From assembly GCF_021582895.2 (NCBI RefSeq), contig NZ_CP091139.2, positions 3,038,001 through 3,102,000 on the forward strand: a DNA stretch of 64,000 nt, given 5' to 3'. A model generated the notes under the pieces. The model was not told the DNA's origin. It searched no databases and saw only the letters and a program-made list of their open reading frames with translations. The position numbers and the translations under genes are program-made. Below, piece by piece: positions 27,630 to 37,880 of this stretch (position 1 is its first letter; the number at the start of each line of letters is the position of its first letter). Source of the stretch: Microbacterium elymi (lineage in GTDB: Bacteria; Actinomycetota; Actinomycetes; Actinomycetales; Microbacteriaceae).

Positions 27630-28537
27630 TCCGGCACGGCATCCGCGACGGCGTCCTCGACGGTGGGATGCCGGAACCGGAAGCCGGACGCCGCCAGCAC
27701 GGCCGGCACGACGTGCGCATCCGCCAGCAGCAGGGCGTCCGCGGCATCCCGCCCCAGCACCGCGCGCAGCGCCCAGGACGGCGTCCGCACCAGGTACGGC
27801 CGGTTCATCCGCACCGCCAGCGCGAAGCCCAGATCATTGGCGGTCGCCCGGGTGGGACCGGCGAGGTTCACCGGCCCGTCGATGTCGCCGTCGATGACGT
27901 GCCGGATCGCCCGGACCTCGTCCGACAGAGAGATCCAGGGCATCGCCTGGACGCCGCGGCCCAGCGGGCCGGCGACTCCCAGCCGGGTGAGCAGCATCAG
28001 CGGCTTCAGCACGCCCTCACGGTGGACGACCGGGGCGGTGCGCAGCAGGGCGACCCGCGCGCGCCCGGCGGAGGCTGCCGTCTTCTCCCACTCGCCGCAG
28101 ACATCGGCCAGGAACGTGTCGCCGCTCGGCGCGTGCTCGTCGAGCGTGCGCCCGGGCGCGCTGCCGTAGAAGCCCACCGCGGACGCGCTGACGAACGCCG
28201 GCGCGTCGTCCCCGAGCGCCCGCAGCGCGGTCGCCAGGGTGCGGGTCGGGGCGATCCGGCTCCACAGCAGGGTGCTGCGGTAGCGCGCGGTCCACGGCAT
28301 CCGGGCGATGCTCGCCCCGTTCAGGCCGACGACGGCTTCGGCGCCGGCGAGCACGTCCGGGTCCAGCGGACGGGAGTCGGTGAGCCAGGCGACCTCGTCC
28401 GGTCTCTGCGCCGGACGCCGGACCAGTCGGGTGACGGCGACGCCGTCTGCGCGCAGCGAGGCGACCAGCGCCCGGCCGATCAGACCGGAGGCCCCCGCCA
28501 CGACGACGCGGCGGGGACCGGCGGAGGCTTCAGCCAA
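27587..28537 (-). CDS. TIGR01777-family NAD(P)-dependent epimerase
   Basis: SDR-fold protein of the YfcH/TIGR01777 group, 316 residues, intact. VVVAGASGLIGRALV is the NAD(P) loop, VGLNGASIA and SASAVGFYG the family hallmarks, and the C-terminal DUF1731-like segment ends in RFRHPTVEDAV. Start TTG 28537 overlaps the osmC stop, so the two form an operon. Biochemical role unknown. The 3' end overlaps the convergent TPR gene. Confidence 0.88.
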   Translation of the reverse strand: MAEASAGPRRVVVAGASGLIGRALVASLRADGVAVTRLVRRPAQRPDEVAWLTDSRPLDPDVLAGAEAVVGLNGASIARMPWTARYRSTLLWSRIAPTRTLATALRALGDDAPAFVSASAVGFYGSAPGRTLDEHAPSGDTFLADVCGEWEKTAASAGRARVALLRTAPVVHREGVLKPLMLLTRLGVAGPLGRGVQAMPWISLSDEVRAIRHVIDGDIDGPVNLAGPTRATANDLGFALAVRMNRPYLVRTPSWALRAVLGRDAADALLLADAHVVPAVLAASGFRFRHPTVEDAVADAVPDQDAERSAASSRSD

Positions 28538-28955
28538 GCGAGGCCTCGAGGGTGATCTCGATGCCCGCGAGCGCCTGCGAGACCGGGCAGCCGGCCTTGG
28601 CCTCTTCCGCGATGCGCTCGAAGTCGGACTCCTCGATGCCGGGTACGACCGCTGACACGTTCAGGTGGCTGCCGGTGATCCCGGTGCCCGGGGTGAAGGT
28701 GACGGATGCCGATGCCTGCAGGCTCTCCGGCGGCGTCCCATGCTGGGTGAGGGCGTTGGACAGCGCCATGCTGAAGCAGGACGCGTGCGCCGCCGCGATG
28801 AGCTCCTCGGGGGTGGTGACCGAGTCCGACCCTTCGCTGCGCGCCTTCCAGTTCACCGGATACGGTCCCTGCCCGGAGCTGGTCAGACTCACCTGGCCGG
28901 ACCCCTCGAACAGCGTTCCCTTCCACTGGGCGGTGGCTTCGCTCGTGACGCTCAT
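28530..28955 (-). CDS. osmC: OsmC-family peroxiredoxin
   Basis: Thiol peroxidase that reduces organic hydroperoxides. 141 residues, intact, with the two conserved redox cysteines Cys60 (AAAHASCFSMAL) and Cys123 (AGCPVSQAL). GGGAG lies before the ATG and a TAGGCT box at 28982-28987 gives a ~30-nt leader. First gene of a minus-strand unit with the epimerase. It is adjacent to a DUF4395/thioredoxin pair, making a small redox neighbourhood. Confidence 0.93.
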   Translation of the reverse strand: MSVTSEATAQWKGTLFEGSGQVSLTSSGQGPYPVNWKARSEGSDSVTTPEELIAAAHASCFSMALSNALTQHGTPPESLQASASVTFTPGTGITGSHLNVSAVVPGIEESDFERIAEEAKAGCPVSQALAGIEITLEASLG

Positions 28956-28981
28956 CTCTGCTCCCTCGTCGGTGTGCCGCC

Positions 28982-28987
28982 AGCCTA
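28982..28987 (-). promoter_or_regulatory. -10 box TAGGCT of osmC
   Basis: Minus-strand TAGGCT about 27 nt before the ATG. Confidence 0.45.
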
Positions 28988-29007
28988 ATCGGCGGCGTCG
29001 ACGACGG

Positions 29008-29480
29008 CTACGCCGCGGCGCGGCCGACCGCGCCCACGCGCTGCGGCAGCAGGTAGAGCCGGCAGCCGAGGCAGACGCCGAACGCGGCATTCAGGAACGC
29101 GGCCACGAACGCGACCGCCGCCGCGATCGGCAGCCCCACGGCACACCGACGAGCTCGAGCGCGAGGCCGATGACGCTCACCAGCAGCCCGACGCCCTGCG
29201 CGAAGCGCGGCGGGCGCGGGTCCTCGAGCTCTTCGGGCGCCCTCAGCCGAGGTCGCACGGCCTTCCGGAACAGCACACCCCAGGGCGCCGTGCGCGGCCA
29301 GAGTACGCCCCAGAGGAACAGGAGCGCCACCACCAGCAGCAGCACGAAGGCGGGCGTGACGGGGCCGGTGCTGTCGACCTCGGTGAGTGCGAGAAGGACC
29401 GTGACGAGCAGGAGCACCGAGGTGATGGCGGCGCCGAAGCGCGGGCCGCGCGGGTCGATGCCGACGGGGGAATCAGACAC
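29008..29480 (-). CDS. DUF4395 membrane protein (one frameshift)
   Basis: About 157 residues with four hydrophobic helices and the C-terminal CLGC motif (GVCLGCRLYLL) typical of DUF4395 proteins that accompany thioredoxins. The frame breaks near 29143, where a G run in CCGTGGGG is one base short. The start overlaps the thioredoxin gene by 8 nt. A role in membrane thiol chemistry is a guess from the CxxC and the neighbour. Confidence 0.82.
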
Positions 29481-29907
29481 GGGCGGGGTCTCCGATCAGG
29501 CGGTCGAGTTCGCCGGTGACCGCCTGGGCGGCCGGCACGCCCGCGAAGCGGGTGTGCACGAAGCCGTCGGCGTCGAGCACGAACACGGTGGGGGTCTGCA
29601 GGATGTGCAGGCGCTTGGCCAGATCCGGCCGGCGCGTGAGGTCGACCTCGGTGAACAGGACGCCCGCACGCTCGCCGGCGATGACATCCAGCATCCGGCG
29701 CACCTGCGGGCATCGTGCGCACAGCTCGGTGCTGAACTGCACGAGCGTGGCGCGTTCGCCCCGCGGCCCGGTCTCGGCCGTGGCGACATCGATAGTGCGA
29801 TCGGCGACGCGGCGGGCGCGTCCGTCACGGTGGCGCAGCATCCCGCCGACCACCAGGGTGACGGCGACCAGCACGGCGACCGCGAGCACGGCGATCCAGA
29901 GGGGCAT
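29473..29907 (-). CDS. Membrane-anchored thioredoxin-like protein
   Basis: 144 residues with an N-terminal anchor helix (LWIAVLAVAVLVAVTLVVGG) and a thioredoxin fold containing the CxxC motif in ELCARCPQVRR and the cis-Pro in LQTPTVFVLD. The active site faces outward if the helix inserts N-in. Start ATG 29907 follows TACCGT by 7 nt. Co-transcribed with the DUF4395 gene, divergent from thyA. Confidence 0.87.
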   Translation of the reverse strand: MPLWIAVLAVAVLVAVTLVVGGMLRHRDGRARRVADRTIDVATAETGPRGERATLVQFSTELCARCPQVRRMLDVIAGERAGVLFTEVDLTRRPDLAKRLHILQTPTVFVLDADGFVHTRFAGVPAAQAVTGELDRLIGDPARV

Positions 29908-29914
29908 ATCGGTC

Positions 29915-29920
29915 ACGGTA
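29915..29920 (-). promoter_or_regulatory. -10 box TACCGT, leaderless promoter of the thioredoxin gene
   Basis: Minus-strand TACCGT, seven bases, ATG. Confidence 0.55.
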
Positions 29921-29968
29921 GCCGCGTCCTGCGCGGCGCGGGGCCGGATGACGGAGTGTGTCAGCGGG

Positions 29969-29974
29969 TATCGT
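29969..29974 (+). promoter_or_regulatory. -10 box TATCGT, leaderless promoter of thyA
   Basis: TATCGT, GGCGGT, GTG 29981. Confidence 0.6.
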
Positions 29975-29980
29975 GGCGGT

Positions 29981-30785
29981 GTGAGCATCCCCACTCCGTA
30001 CGAGGACCTGCTTGCGCGATGTGCTGGCGCACGGCACGCACAAGGACGACCGCACCGGGACCGGCACCACGAGCGTGTTCGGCCGCCAGCTCCGCTTCGA
30101 TCTGGCCGAGTCGTTCCCGCTGATCACCACCAAGCGGGTGCACTTCCGCTCGATCGCGTACGAGCTGCTGTGGTTCCTGCGGGGCGAGTCCAACGTGCGC
30201 TGGCTGCAGGAGCACGGCGTCACGATCTGGGACGAATGGGCGGATGCCGCGGGTGAGCTGGGTCCCGTCTACGGCGTGCAGTGGCGGTCATGGCCCACGC
30301 CCGGCGGCGAGCACATCGACCAGATCACGCAGGTGATCGAGCAGATCCGCACCAGCCCCGATTCGCGGCGGCTGATCGTCTCGGCCTGGAACGTGGGCGA
30401 GATCCCGCAGATGGCGCTGGCGCCGTGTCACGCGTTCTTCCAGTTCTATGTGGCCGACGGCACGCTGTCGTGCCAGCTGTACCAGCGCAGCGCCGACCTG
30501 TTCCTCGGGGTGCCGTTCAACATCGCCTCCTATGCGCTGCTGACCCTCATGGTGGCGCAGCAGACGGGTCTGAAGCCGGGCGAGTTCGTCTGGACCGGCG
30601 GAGACTGCCACATCTACGACAACCATCTCGAGCAGGTGCGAGAGCAGCTGACCCGCGAACCCTACCCGTACCCGACGCTGCGCTTCGCCCGCACGCCCGC
30701 ATCGATCCTCGACTACGACTTCGAGGACTTCGTCGTCGAGGACTACCGGCATCACCCGGCGATCCGCGGCGCGGTCGCCGTCTGA
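29981..30785 (+). CDS. thyA: Thymidylate synthase ThyA (one frameshift)
   Basis: Makes dTMP from dUMP with methylene-tetrahydrofolate. The catalytic Cys (about residue 149) is in [36 protein letters not shown] and [25 protein letters not shown] are classic blocks. GTG 29981 gives [18 protein letters not shown] once one T at 30012-30013 is removed (GCTGCG read as GCTTGCG). About 267 residues. folA starts one base after the stop, the usual thyA-folA pair that recycles dihydrofolate. Confidence 0.96.
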
Positions 30786-30786
30786 G

Positions 30787-31317
30787 ATGGCGCGGATCGG
30801 CCTGATCTGGGCGCAGGCGCACGGTGGGATCATCGGCGCGACCGGCGGCATGCCGTGGCACGTCCCCGAGGACCTCGCCCACTTCAAGGAGCTGACCCTG
30901 GGCGCACCGGTCGTGATGGGTCGCCGCACCTGGGACTCCTTCCCCGACCGGTTCCGCCCGCTGCCCGGCCGGCGCAACATCGTGATCACCCGGAACGACG
31001 CCTGGGCGGCCGAGGGCGCGGAGCGCGCGGCATCCCTCGACGACGGACTGGCCCTCGCCGCCTCGGACGATCCGGACTGGATCTGGGTGATCGGCGGCGG
31101 GGAGGTGTTCCGCGAGGCCATGCCGCGCGCCCACCGGCTCGAGGTCACCGAGCTCGACCTCGCCGTCTCCGGCGACACGACGGCGCCGCCGGTCGACGGG
31201 TGGCGGGCAGTGGCGTCCGATCCGGACGCCGGCGCTCACGCCGATCCGGACGCCGCCATCGGGTGGCACACCTCCCGTTCGGGTGTGCGCTACCGGTTCG
31301 TGCGCTACGAGCGCTGA
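30787..31317 (+). CDS. folA: Dihydrofolate reductase
   Basis: NADPH-dependent reductase regenerating tetrahydrofolate. 176 residues, intact. GLIWAQAHGGIIGATGGMPWHVPEDLAHFK is the substrate face, with the catalytic acidic residue in the PEDLAHFK helix; MGRRTWDSFP and WVIGGGEVF bind the cofactor. Placed one base after thyA. Confidence 0.95.
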   Translation: MARIGLIWAQAHGGIIGATGGMPWHVPEDLAHFKELTLGAPVVMGRRTWDSFPDRFRPLPGRRNIVITRNDAWAAEGAERAASLDDGLALAASDDPDWIWVIGGGEVFREAMPRAHRLEVTELDLAVSGDTTAPPVDGWRAVASDPDAGAHADPDAAIGWHTSRSGVRYRFVRYER

Positions 31318-31398
31318 CGCGTGCGGTGGCTGCCGCGCGGCGACCTTCGCCAGGCTCGGCAGCACTCGTGACCCCGGACGCCGCGCGCCGCCAGGCGT

Positions 31399-31404
31399 TA
31401 GCCT
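31399..31404 (+). promoter_or_regulatory. -10 box TAGCCT, leaderless promoter of the SDR gene
   Basis: TAGCCT, seven bases, ATG 31412. Confidence 0.55.
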
Positions 31405-31411
31405 GTCACCC

Positions 31412-32171
31412 ATGGTGACGGCGCTGGTGACGGGGGCGAGTTCGGGCCTGGGCGCCGAGTTCGCGCGACAGCTCGCCGACCGCGGCGCCGACCTCGTCCT
31501 GGTCGGACGGGATCGCGGTGCGCTCGGGGCGGTCGCGGGCGAGGTGGGCGCGCGAGGGCGCGGCGCCGACGTGCTCGTGGCCGACCTGCTCGATGCCACG
31601 GCGCTCGCCGCGGTGGCGGCACGGCTGACCGACCCGGAGCGCCCGATCGAGATCCTCGTGAACAATGCCGGGATCGGCCTGCCGCTGGCGTTCGAGCAGA
31701 ATGACGTCGAGGTCGAGGTGGCGCATCTGCGTCTGCACGACGAGGTGGCGCTGCGGCTCATGCACGCCGCACTGGGGCCGATGCTGGCCCGCGGGCACGG
31801 CCGCATCCTGAACGTGGCTTCGATCGCCGCATTCATGCCGCGATCGACATACGGCGCCGTGAAGCAGTGGCTGGTGAGCTTCAGCCGCTGGGCGAACGTC
31901 ACCTACGGGCCGCGCGGCGTGACCGTGACCGCGGTGTGTCCGGGCTTCGTGCACACCCGCTTCCACCAGCGGCTGGGTCTGCCGCCGGGACAGGAGGGGA
32001 TCCCCGGTGCGCTCTGGCTGGATGCCGCGACCGTCGTCCGTGCGGCGCTGCGCGATCTGTCCCGGGGGCGGGCGGTGTCGATCCCGTCGCTGCGATACAA
32101 GGTGATCGCACGCATGCTGCCGCTGCCTGCCGGACCGTCTCACCGCGGGAATCGGCCGCCGCGGACGCTGA
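31412..32171 (+). CDS. Short-chain dehydrogenase/reductase (one frameshift near the end)
   Basis: Classical SDR: cofactor loop TGASSGLGAEFA at residues 7-18, NNAGIG, the Ser of NVASIAAF and the YGAVK catalytic Tyr/Lys. The dehydrogenase substrate is unknown. The C-terminus ends LPDRLTAGIGRRGR at TGA 32169-32171 after removal of one C at 32126-32127 (GCTGCTG read as GCTGCCTG). As written, the error removes the stop and fuses this frame with dapA downstream. About 253 residues. Confidence 0.85.
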
Positions 32172-32200
32172 CGGGGGAGTTCGGCGGCGGCCGGACCGGA

Positions 32201-32206
32201 TACCCT
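32201..32206 (+). promoter_or_regulatory. -10 box TACCCT, leaderless promoter of dapA
   Basis: TACCCT, GAGACA, ATG 32213. Confidence 0.55.
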
Positions 32207-32212
32207 GAGACA

Positions 32213-33191
32213 ATGACGCACACGGGCAACCCCTTCGGGCAGGTGATGGTTGCGCTGATCACGCCGATGACGGCGGACGGCGAGGTCGACTGGCCCGCCG
32301 TCTCGCAGCACATGGACGACGTGATCACCGCCGGTGCCGACAGCATCCTGGTCACCGGCACCACCGGCGAGACGAGCACGCTCACCGACCCGGAGAAGAT
32401 CCGGCTGGTCGAGGTCGGCAAGGAGGTCGCGGCCGGACGGGCGAAGGTCATCACCGGCGGCGGCTCGAACGAGACCGCCCACGCCATCCAGCTCTATCAG
32501 GACAGCGCCAAGGCCGGTGCCGACGGCATCCTGGTCGTCACGCCGTACTACAACAAGCCGACCCAGGCCGGCATCCTCACGCACTTCCGGCTCATCGCCG
32601 ACTCCACCGACCTGCCGATGATGCTCTACGACATCCCGGGCCGCACCGGGGTGCCGATCGCGTACGAGACGATCGTGCGCCTGGCCAAGCATCCGAACAT
32701 CCTGGCGGTCAAGGACGCGAAGGGGAACTTCAGCGAGGTCTCGCGCGTGCTCAACCAGACCGACCTGATGTACTTCTCCGGCGACGACGCGAACGTGCTG
32801 CCCGCATCTGGCGATCGGCGCGACCGGACTGGTCGGGGTGACGGCGAACATCGCCGCCCAGCCGTACCGCACGATCGTGGATGCGGTCAATCGCGGCGAC
32901 CTCGCCGCGGCGACCGCCGCCCACCGGCAGCTGGAGCCGCTGGTGCGGGCCGTGATGACGCACGTGCCCGGCACGGTGGCGGCGAAGTACATCCTGCACG
33001 GACTGGGGCGGATCTCCAGTCCCCGCGTGCGACTGCCCCTGGTGGGGCCGGAAGAATGGGAGGCGGCCAAGATCGAAGACGAACTCGCGCTGGTGAAGGA
33101 TGTGCCCGGCGCCGACTTCTCGAACTTCCGCCCCGACCGCAACGCCGCCGCCGGCGGCGCGCTGCCCAAGGTCTCGGGGACCACGCGATGA
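32213..33191 (+). CDS. dapA: 4-hydroxy-tetrahydrodipicolinate synthase (one frameshift)
   Basis: Condenses pyruvate and aspartate semialdehyde, the first committed lysine step. GTTGETSTL (49-57), TPYYNKP (110-116), the catalytic LYDIPGRTG Tyr139 and the Schiff-base Lys167 in ILAVKDAKG are all present. The frame breaks at 32801-32803 (GCTGCCGC read as GCTGCCCGC); repaired it reads NVLPHLAIGATG. About 326 residues. ATGA overlap with rnj. Confidence 0.95.
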
Positions 33192-34868
33192 GCCCCTCCG
33201 AGGTCATCGCGCCGTCTCCGCTCGAGCCGGGGACCCTGCGGGTCACCCCGCTCGGCGGCCTGGGCGAGGTCGGACGCAACATGACCGTCTTCGAGTTCGA
33301 CGGCCGGCTGCTGATCGTGGACTGCGGGGTGCTGTTCCCGGAGGAGAACCAGCCCGGGGTCGACCTCATCCTCCCCGACTTCGCCCCGATCCGTGACCGG
33401 CTCGACGACATCGAGGCCGTCGTGCTCACACACGGCCACGAGGACCACATCGGCGCCGTCCCCTACCTGCTGCGGCTCAAGGCCGACATCCCGCTGATCG
33501 GCTCCGGGCTGACCCTGGCGCTGGTGGAGGCCAAGCTCAAGGAGCACCGGATCAAGCCGTACACGCTCACGGTGCGGGAGGGGCAGCGCGAGAAGGTCGG
33601 CCCCTTCGACCTGGAGTTCGTGTCGGTCAACCACTCCATCCCGGATGCGCTGGCCGTCGCCATCCGCACCGCCGCCGGCATGGTGCTGGCGACGGGAGAC
33701 TTCAAGATGGACCAGCTGCCGCTGGACGGCCGTCTGACCGACCTGCGCGCGTTCGCCCGGCTCGGCGAAGAGGGGGTGGACCTGTTCATGGTCGACTCCA
33801 CCAACGCCGACGTCCCGGGCTTCACCCCGCTGGAGCGCTCGATCGGGCCGGTCCTGGACCAGATCATCGCCAATGCGCCGCGCCGGGTCATCGTCGCGAG
33901 TTTCTCCAGCCACGTGCATCGGGTGCAGCAGGTGCTGGATGCCGCGGCCGCCCACGGGCGCCGGCTGGCCTTCCTCGGCCGCAGCATGGTGCGCAACATG
34001 ACCATCGCCGAGGAGCTCGGCTATCTGAACGTGCCCCAGGGCGTGCTCATCGACTACAAGAAGGCCAAGGACCTGCCCGACGACAAGATCGTCTACATGT
34101 CCACCGGTTCGCAGGGCGAGCCGATGGCGGTGCTGTCGCGCATGGCCAACCTTGACCACGCCATCGAGCCCGGGCCCGGCGACACCGTGATCCTGGCCTC
34201 CAGCCTGATCCCGGGCAACGAGAACGCGGTGTACCGCGTGATCGACGGGCTGATCAAACTGGGCGCCACGGTCGTGCACAAGGGCAACGCCAAGGTGCAC
34301 GTGTCCGGCCATGCCGCCGCCGGCGAGCTTCTGTACTGCTACAACATCGTCAAGCCCCGCAACGTCATGCCGATCCACGGCGAGCACCGGCACCTGCACG
34401 CGAACGCGCAAGCTGGCGATCGACACCGGCGTACCCCGCGAGCGCGCGATCCAGGGCGAGAACGGCACGGTGGTCGACCTGCGCGACGGCGTCGCCCGGG
34501 TCGCCGGCCAGCTGGACATCGGCTTCGTCTACGTCGACGGATCGACGGTCGGCGGGATCACCGACGCCGACCTGAAGGACCGCCGCATCCTCGGCGAGGA
34601 GGGCTTCATCTCCGTCATCGTCGTGGTGGATGCCGCGACCGGCCGGATCATCTCCGGCCCCGAGGTGCACGCCCGCGGCTTCGCCGAGGACGACGCGGTG
34701 TTCGAGGACGTCAAGCCCAAGATCGCCGCGGCCCTCACCGAGGCGGCCAAGTCGGGGGTGCGCGACACGCACGCCCTGTCGCAGGTGGTGCGCCGTACGA
34801 TCGGCCGGTGGGTGAACCAGCGGCTGCGCCGCCGGCCGATGATCGTGCCGCTGGTGATCGAGGCGTAG
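33188..34868 (+). CDS. rnj: Ribonuclease J (one frameshift)
   Basis: Metallo-beta-lactamase-fold nuclease with 5'-3' exo- and endonuclease activity in mRNA decay. The zinc motif is LTHGHEDHIG, further ligands lie in VNHSIPDA and ATGDFKMDQ, and the beta-CASP part holds SFSSHVHRVQQ and VSGHAAAGEL. HGEHRHLHANAQLAIDTG is restored after removing one A at 34410-34411 (GCGCAGCTGG). About 560 residues. The pair dapA-rnj followed by ftsK is a conserved actinobacterial order. Confidence 0.95.
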
Positions 34869-34885
34869 CCCCCGACCGCCACTCC

Positions 34886-35107
34886 TTCAGGTCCCTGAGC
34901 GGCCGCAGCCCCCTCAGGTCCCTGAGCGGCCGCAGCCCCCTCAGGTCCCTGAGCGGCCGCAGCCCCCTCAGGTCCCTGAGCGAGCGCAAGCGAGACGAAG
35001 GGCCGATACCCGAAGCGCTCGCCCTCCTAGGTCCCTGAGCGGCCACCCCCCCCTTCAGGTCCCTGAGCGAGCGCAGCGAGACGAAGGGCCGATACCCGAA
35101 GCGCTCC
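34886..35107. repeat. 27-bp tandem repeat merging into longer GGTCCCTGAGCG elements
   Basis: The 292-bp rnj-ftsK gap contains no gene. CAGGTCCCTGAGCGGCCG recurs exactly every 27 bp from 34888, 34915 and 34942; the copy at 34969 diverges after CTGAGCG. Two longer units follow, each ending AAGGGCCGATACCCGAAGCG (about 34998 and 35084). GGTCCCTGAGCGAGCG...GAGACGAAGGG is an intergenic repeat I know from many actinobacterial genomes. The first long unit has GCGCAAGCG where the second has GCGCAGCG, the same indel that disrupts many genes here. Confidence 0.9.
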
Positions 35108-35148
35108 GGTTACCCGCGTGGTTCCGCGGAAGTGTCGGCATCCCGCGT

Positions 35149-35154
35149 TACCGT
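35149..35154 (+). promoter_or_regulatory. -10 box TACCGT, leaderless promoter of ftsK
   Basis: TACCGT, GGAGCA, ATG 35161. Confidence 0.55.
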
Positions 35155-35160
35155 GGAGCA

Positions 35161-37857
35161 ATGGCCAAGACCAGCACGAGCAGTCGCGCGTCCGCGAAGG
35201 GCTCCTCGACGCGCGCCCGCAAGCCTGCGCCGGCACCCAAGCGGTATGTCGGCGAGCCCGAGAAGCCGCCGGTCGCCGTGCGCGCCTGGCTGGGCCTGGC
35301 GCACGTGGTGGGCGGGCTGTTCCGCGCCTTCGGCCCCGAGACCCTCGAGAAGGAGCAGCGCCGCGACGGGCTGCCGTTCCTGATCGTGCTGCTGGCGGTC
35401 GCCGGCGCGGTGGTCGAATGGTTCCTCATCGGTACGGCCGCCTCGGTGAACATCAGCGCGTTCTCCGTCGGCGCGCTCGTCGGGCGGGTCGCGTTCATCC
35501 TCCCCGTGCTGCTGATCCTGCTGGCCGGCTGGCTGTTCCGGCATCCGGCATCCGTCAACGACAACGGTCGCATCGGCATCGGCTTCGCGCTGCTCGTCCT
35601 GTCGATCGCCGGCTTCTGCCACGTGCTGGGCGGCCGCCCGAATCCGAAGGACGGCTGCCCGCGCTCAGCGCCGCCGGCGGGCTGTTCGGGTGGATGATCG
35701 GCGAGCCGCTGAGCTATCTCACCCAGGTGGGCGCCGTGCTGGTGCTCGTCCTGCTGGCCGTGCTGTCGGTGCTCATCCTCACCCGCACGCCCCCGAACCG
35801 GATCGGACGACGCCTCGGCGACCTGTACGCGTGGATGTTCGGCGCCGAGCGCGCCGACGGCGCCGATCAGGCGGGGGAGCCCACCGGCAAGACCGCCGTG
35901 CTGCCTGAGACCGAGGCGGGCGACGACCCCAAGCTGCCCTGGTGGCGGCGCAACAAGACCGGCCGCGAGCAGGACCCGGACGAGGGCGCGGGTGTGGACG
36001 ACCTCACCGAGCTGTCTCGTCGGGCGAGAGCCATGGCGGGTTCGAGCAGGCGATCGCCCCGATCGTGCCCGCCACCCCGCCCCCGTTGCCGGACGCGGTC
36101 ACCGAGATCATCGACCCGGCCGTGCTGGCCGGCGCGCAGCGCCAGGTCGCCGGCGGCGCCACCGGACTGCACGACGACAACGACACCGGGCCGGTCGACG
36201 ACGGCACGCTCCCCGGCCTGACCGGGATCGGCGGCTCGGGCGAGCACCTGCCGATCGCGCCCTACCACCTCCCGTCGGTGCAGGCGCTGGCCGCCGGCGA
36301 GCCAGGCAAGGTCCGCTCCGAGGCGAACGACAAGGTGGTCGCCGCAGTCAGCGGCGTGCTGCAGCAGTTCAAGGTGGATGCTCGGGTCACCGGCTTCTCC
36401 CGCGGACCGACGGTCACCCAGTACGAGATCGAGCTCGGCCCGGGCGTGAAGGTCGAGCGGATCACCGCCCTGACCAACAACATCGCGTATGCCGTGGCAT
36501 CCAACGAGGTCCGCATCCTGGCCCCGATCCCCGGCAAGAGCGCGATCGGGGTGGAGATCCCCAATGCCGACCGCGAGATCGTCACGCTCGGCGATGTGCT
36601 GCGCTCGCAGGCGGCCGCGAACTCGAAGCACCCGATGACGATCGGCGTCGGCAAGGATGTCGGCGGCGGCTACGTCGTGGCCAATCTCGCCAAGATGCCG
36701 CACCTGCTGGTGGCCGGATCCACCGGCTCGGGCAAGTCGAGCTTCGTCAACTCGATGATCACGAGCCTGCTGATGCGCGCCAAGCCGTCCGAGGTGCGCA
36801 TGGTGCTCATCGACCCCAAGCGGGTCGAGCTGACCAGCTATGCCGGGGTGCCGCACCTGATCACGCCCATCATCACGAACCCGAAGAAGGCCGCCGAGGC
36901 GCTGCAGTGGGTCGTGAAGGAGATGGACATGCGGTACGACGACCTCGCGTCGTTCGGGTTCCGCCACATCGACGACTTCAACAAGGCGGTCGTCGCCGAC
37001 GAGATCCAGCTGCCGCCGGGCAGTGAGCGCGTCCTCAAGCCCTATCCGTACCTGCTCGTGGTGGTCGACGAGCTGGCCGACCTCATGATGGTGGCCCCGC
37101 GCGACGTCGAGGACTCGATCGTGCGCATCACCCAGCTGGCCCGGGCCAGCGGCATCCACCTCGTGCTGGCCACCCAGCGTCCGTCGGTGGACGTGGTGAC
37201 CGGGCTGATCAAGGCCAACGTGCCCTCGCGGCTCGCGTTCGCGGTGACCAGCGTCACCGATTCGCGCGTCATCCTCGACCAGCCCGGCGCCGACCGTCTG
37301 ATCGGGCAGGGCGACGCGCTGTTCCTGCCGATGGGCGCGTCCAAGACGGTGCGCGTGCAGGGCGCGTGGGTGAGCGAGCCCGAGATCGAGAAGGTCGTCA
37401 AGCACGTCACCGCGCAGGCCCGCCCGGAGTACCGCGCCGATGTGCAGGCGGTCGTGCAGCGCAAGGAGGTCGACGCGGACATCGGCGACGACCTCGAGGC
37501 TTGCTGGCGGCAGCCGAGCAGATAGTGTCGACCCAGTTCGGCTCGACCTCGATGCTCCAGCGCAAGCTCCGGGTCGGGTTCGCGAAGGCCGGTCGTCTGA
37601 TGGACCTGCTCGAGTCGCGCGAGATCGTCGGCCCGTCCGAGGGATCGAAGGCGCGGGACGTGCTGGTCACTCCGGAGCAGCTGCCCGAGGTGCTGGCCCG
37701 ACTGCGCGGCGACGAGCCGGCGGCGCCCGCCCCGTCGACGAATCCGCCCGACCCATACAGCGGCGATCCGGTCGAGCGCCAGTTCGAGGGGATGCCGGTG
37801 GTCGAGGTCGACGGTGACGACGACGAGGACGCCTGGGGCCTCACCGGACGCGAGTGA
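35161..37857 (+). CDS. ftsK: DNA translocase FtsK/SpoIIIE (three frameshifts)
   Basis: Septal DNA pump for chromosome segregation. A basic N-terminus and four membrane helices are followed by an acidic linker, the alpha/beta motor with Walker [16 protein letters not shown] and Walker [14 protein letters not shown], the [14 protein letters not shown] segment, and the gamma winged helix ([21 protein letters not shown]) that reads orienting sequences. About 900 residues. The frame breaks near 35660 (GGC-CTG, one C lost), near 36017 (TTC read TC) and near 37502 (GCC-TTG, one C lost). Essential cell-division gene, so these are almost certainly errors. Confidence 0.95.
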
Positions 37858-37880
37858 CACCGCCCTGGGATACTGAGACC

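Noticed and set aside
31283..35038. 1251-residue multidomain protein (SDR-DapA-RNase J)
   Set aside because: Each part has its own start, promoter or overlap and standard length; joined only through indels.
34886..35107. CRISPR array at the 27-bp repeats
   Set aside because: The units are directly contiguous with no variable spacers, and no cas gene is near.
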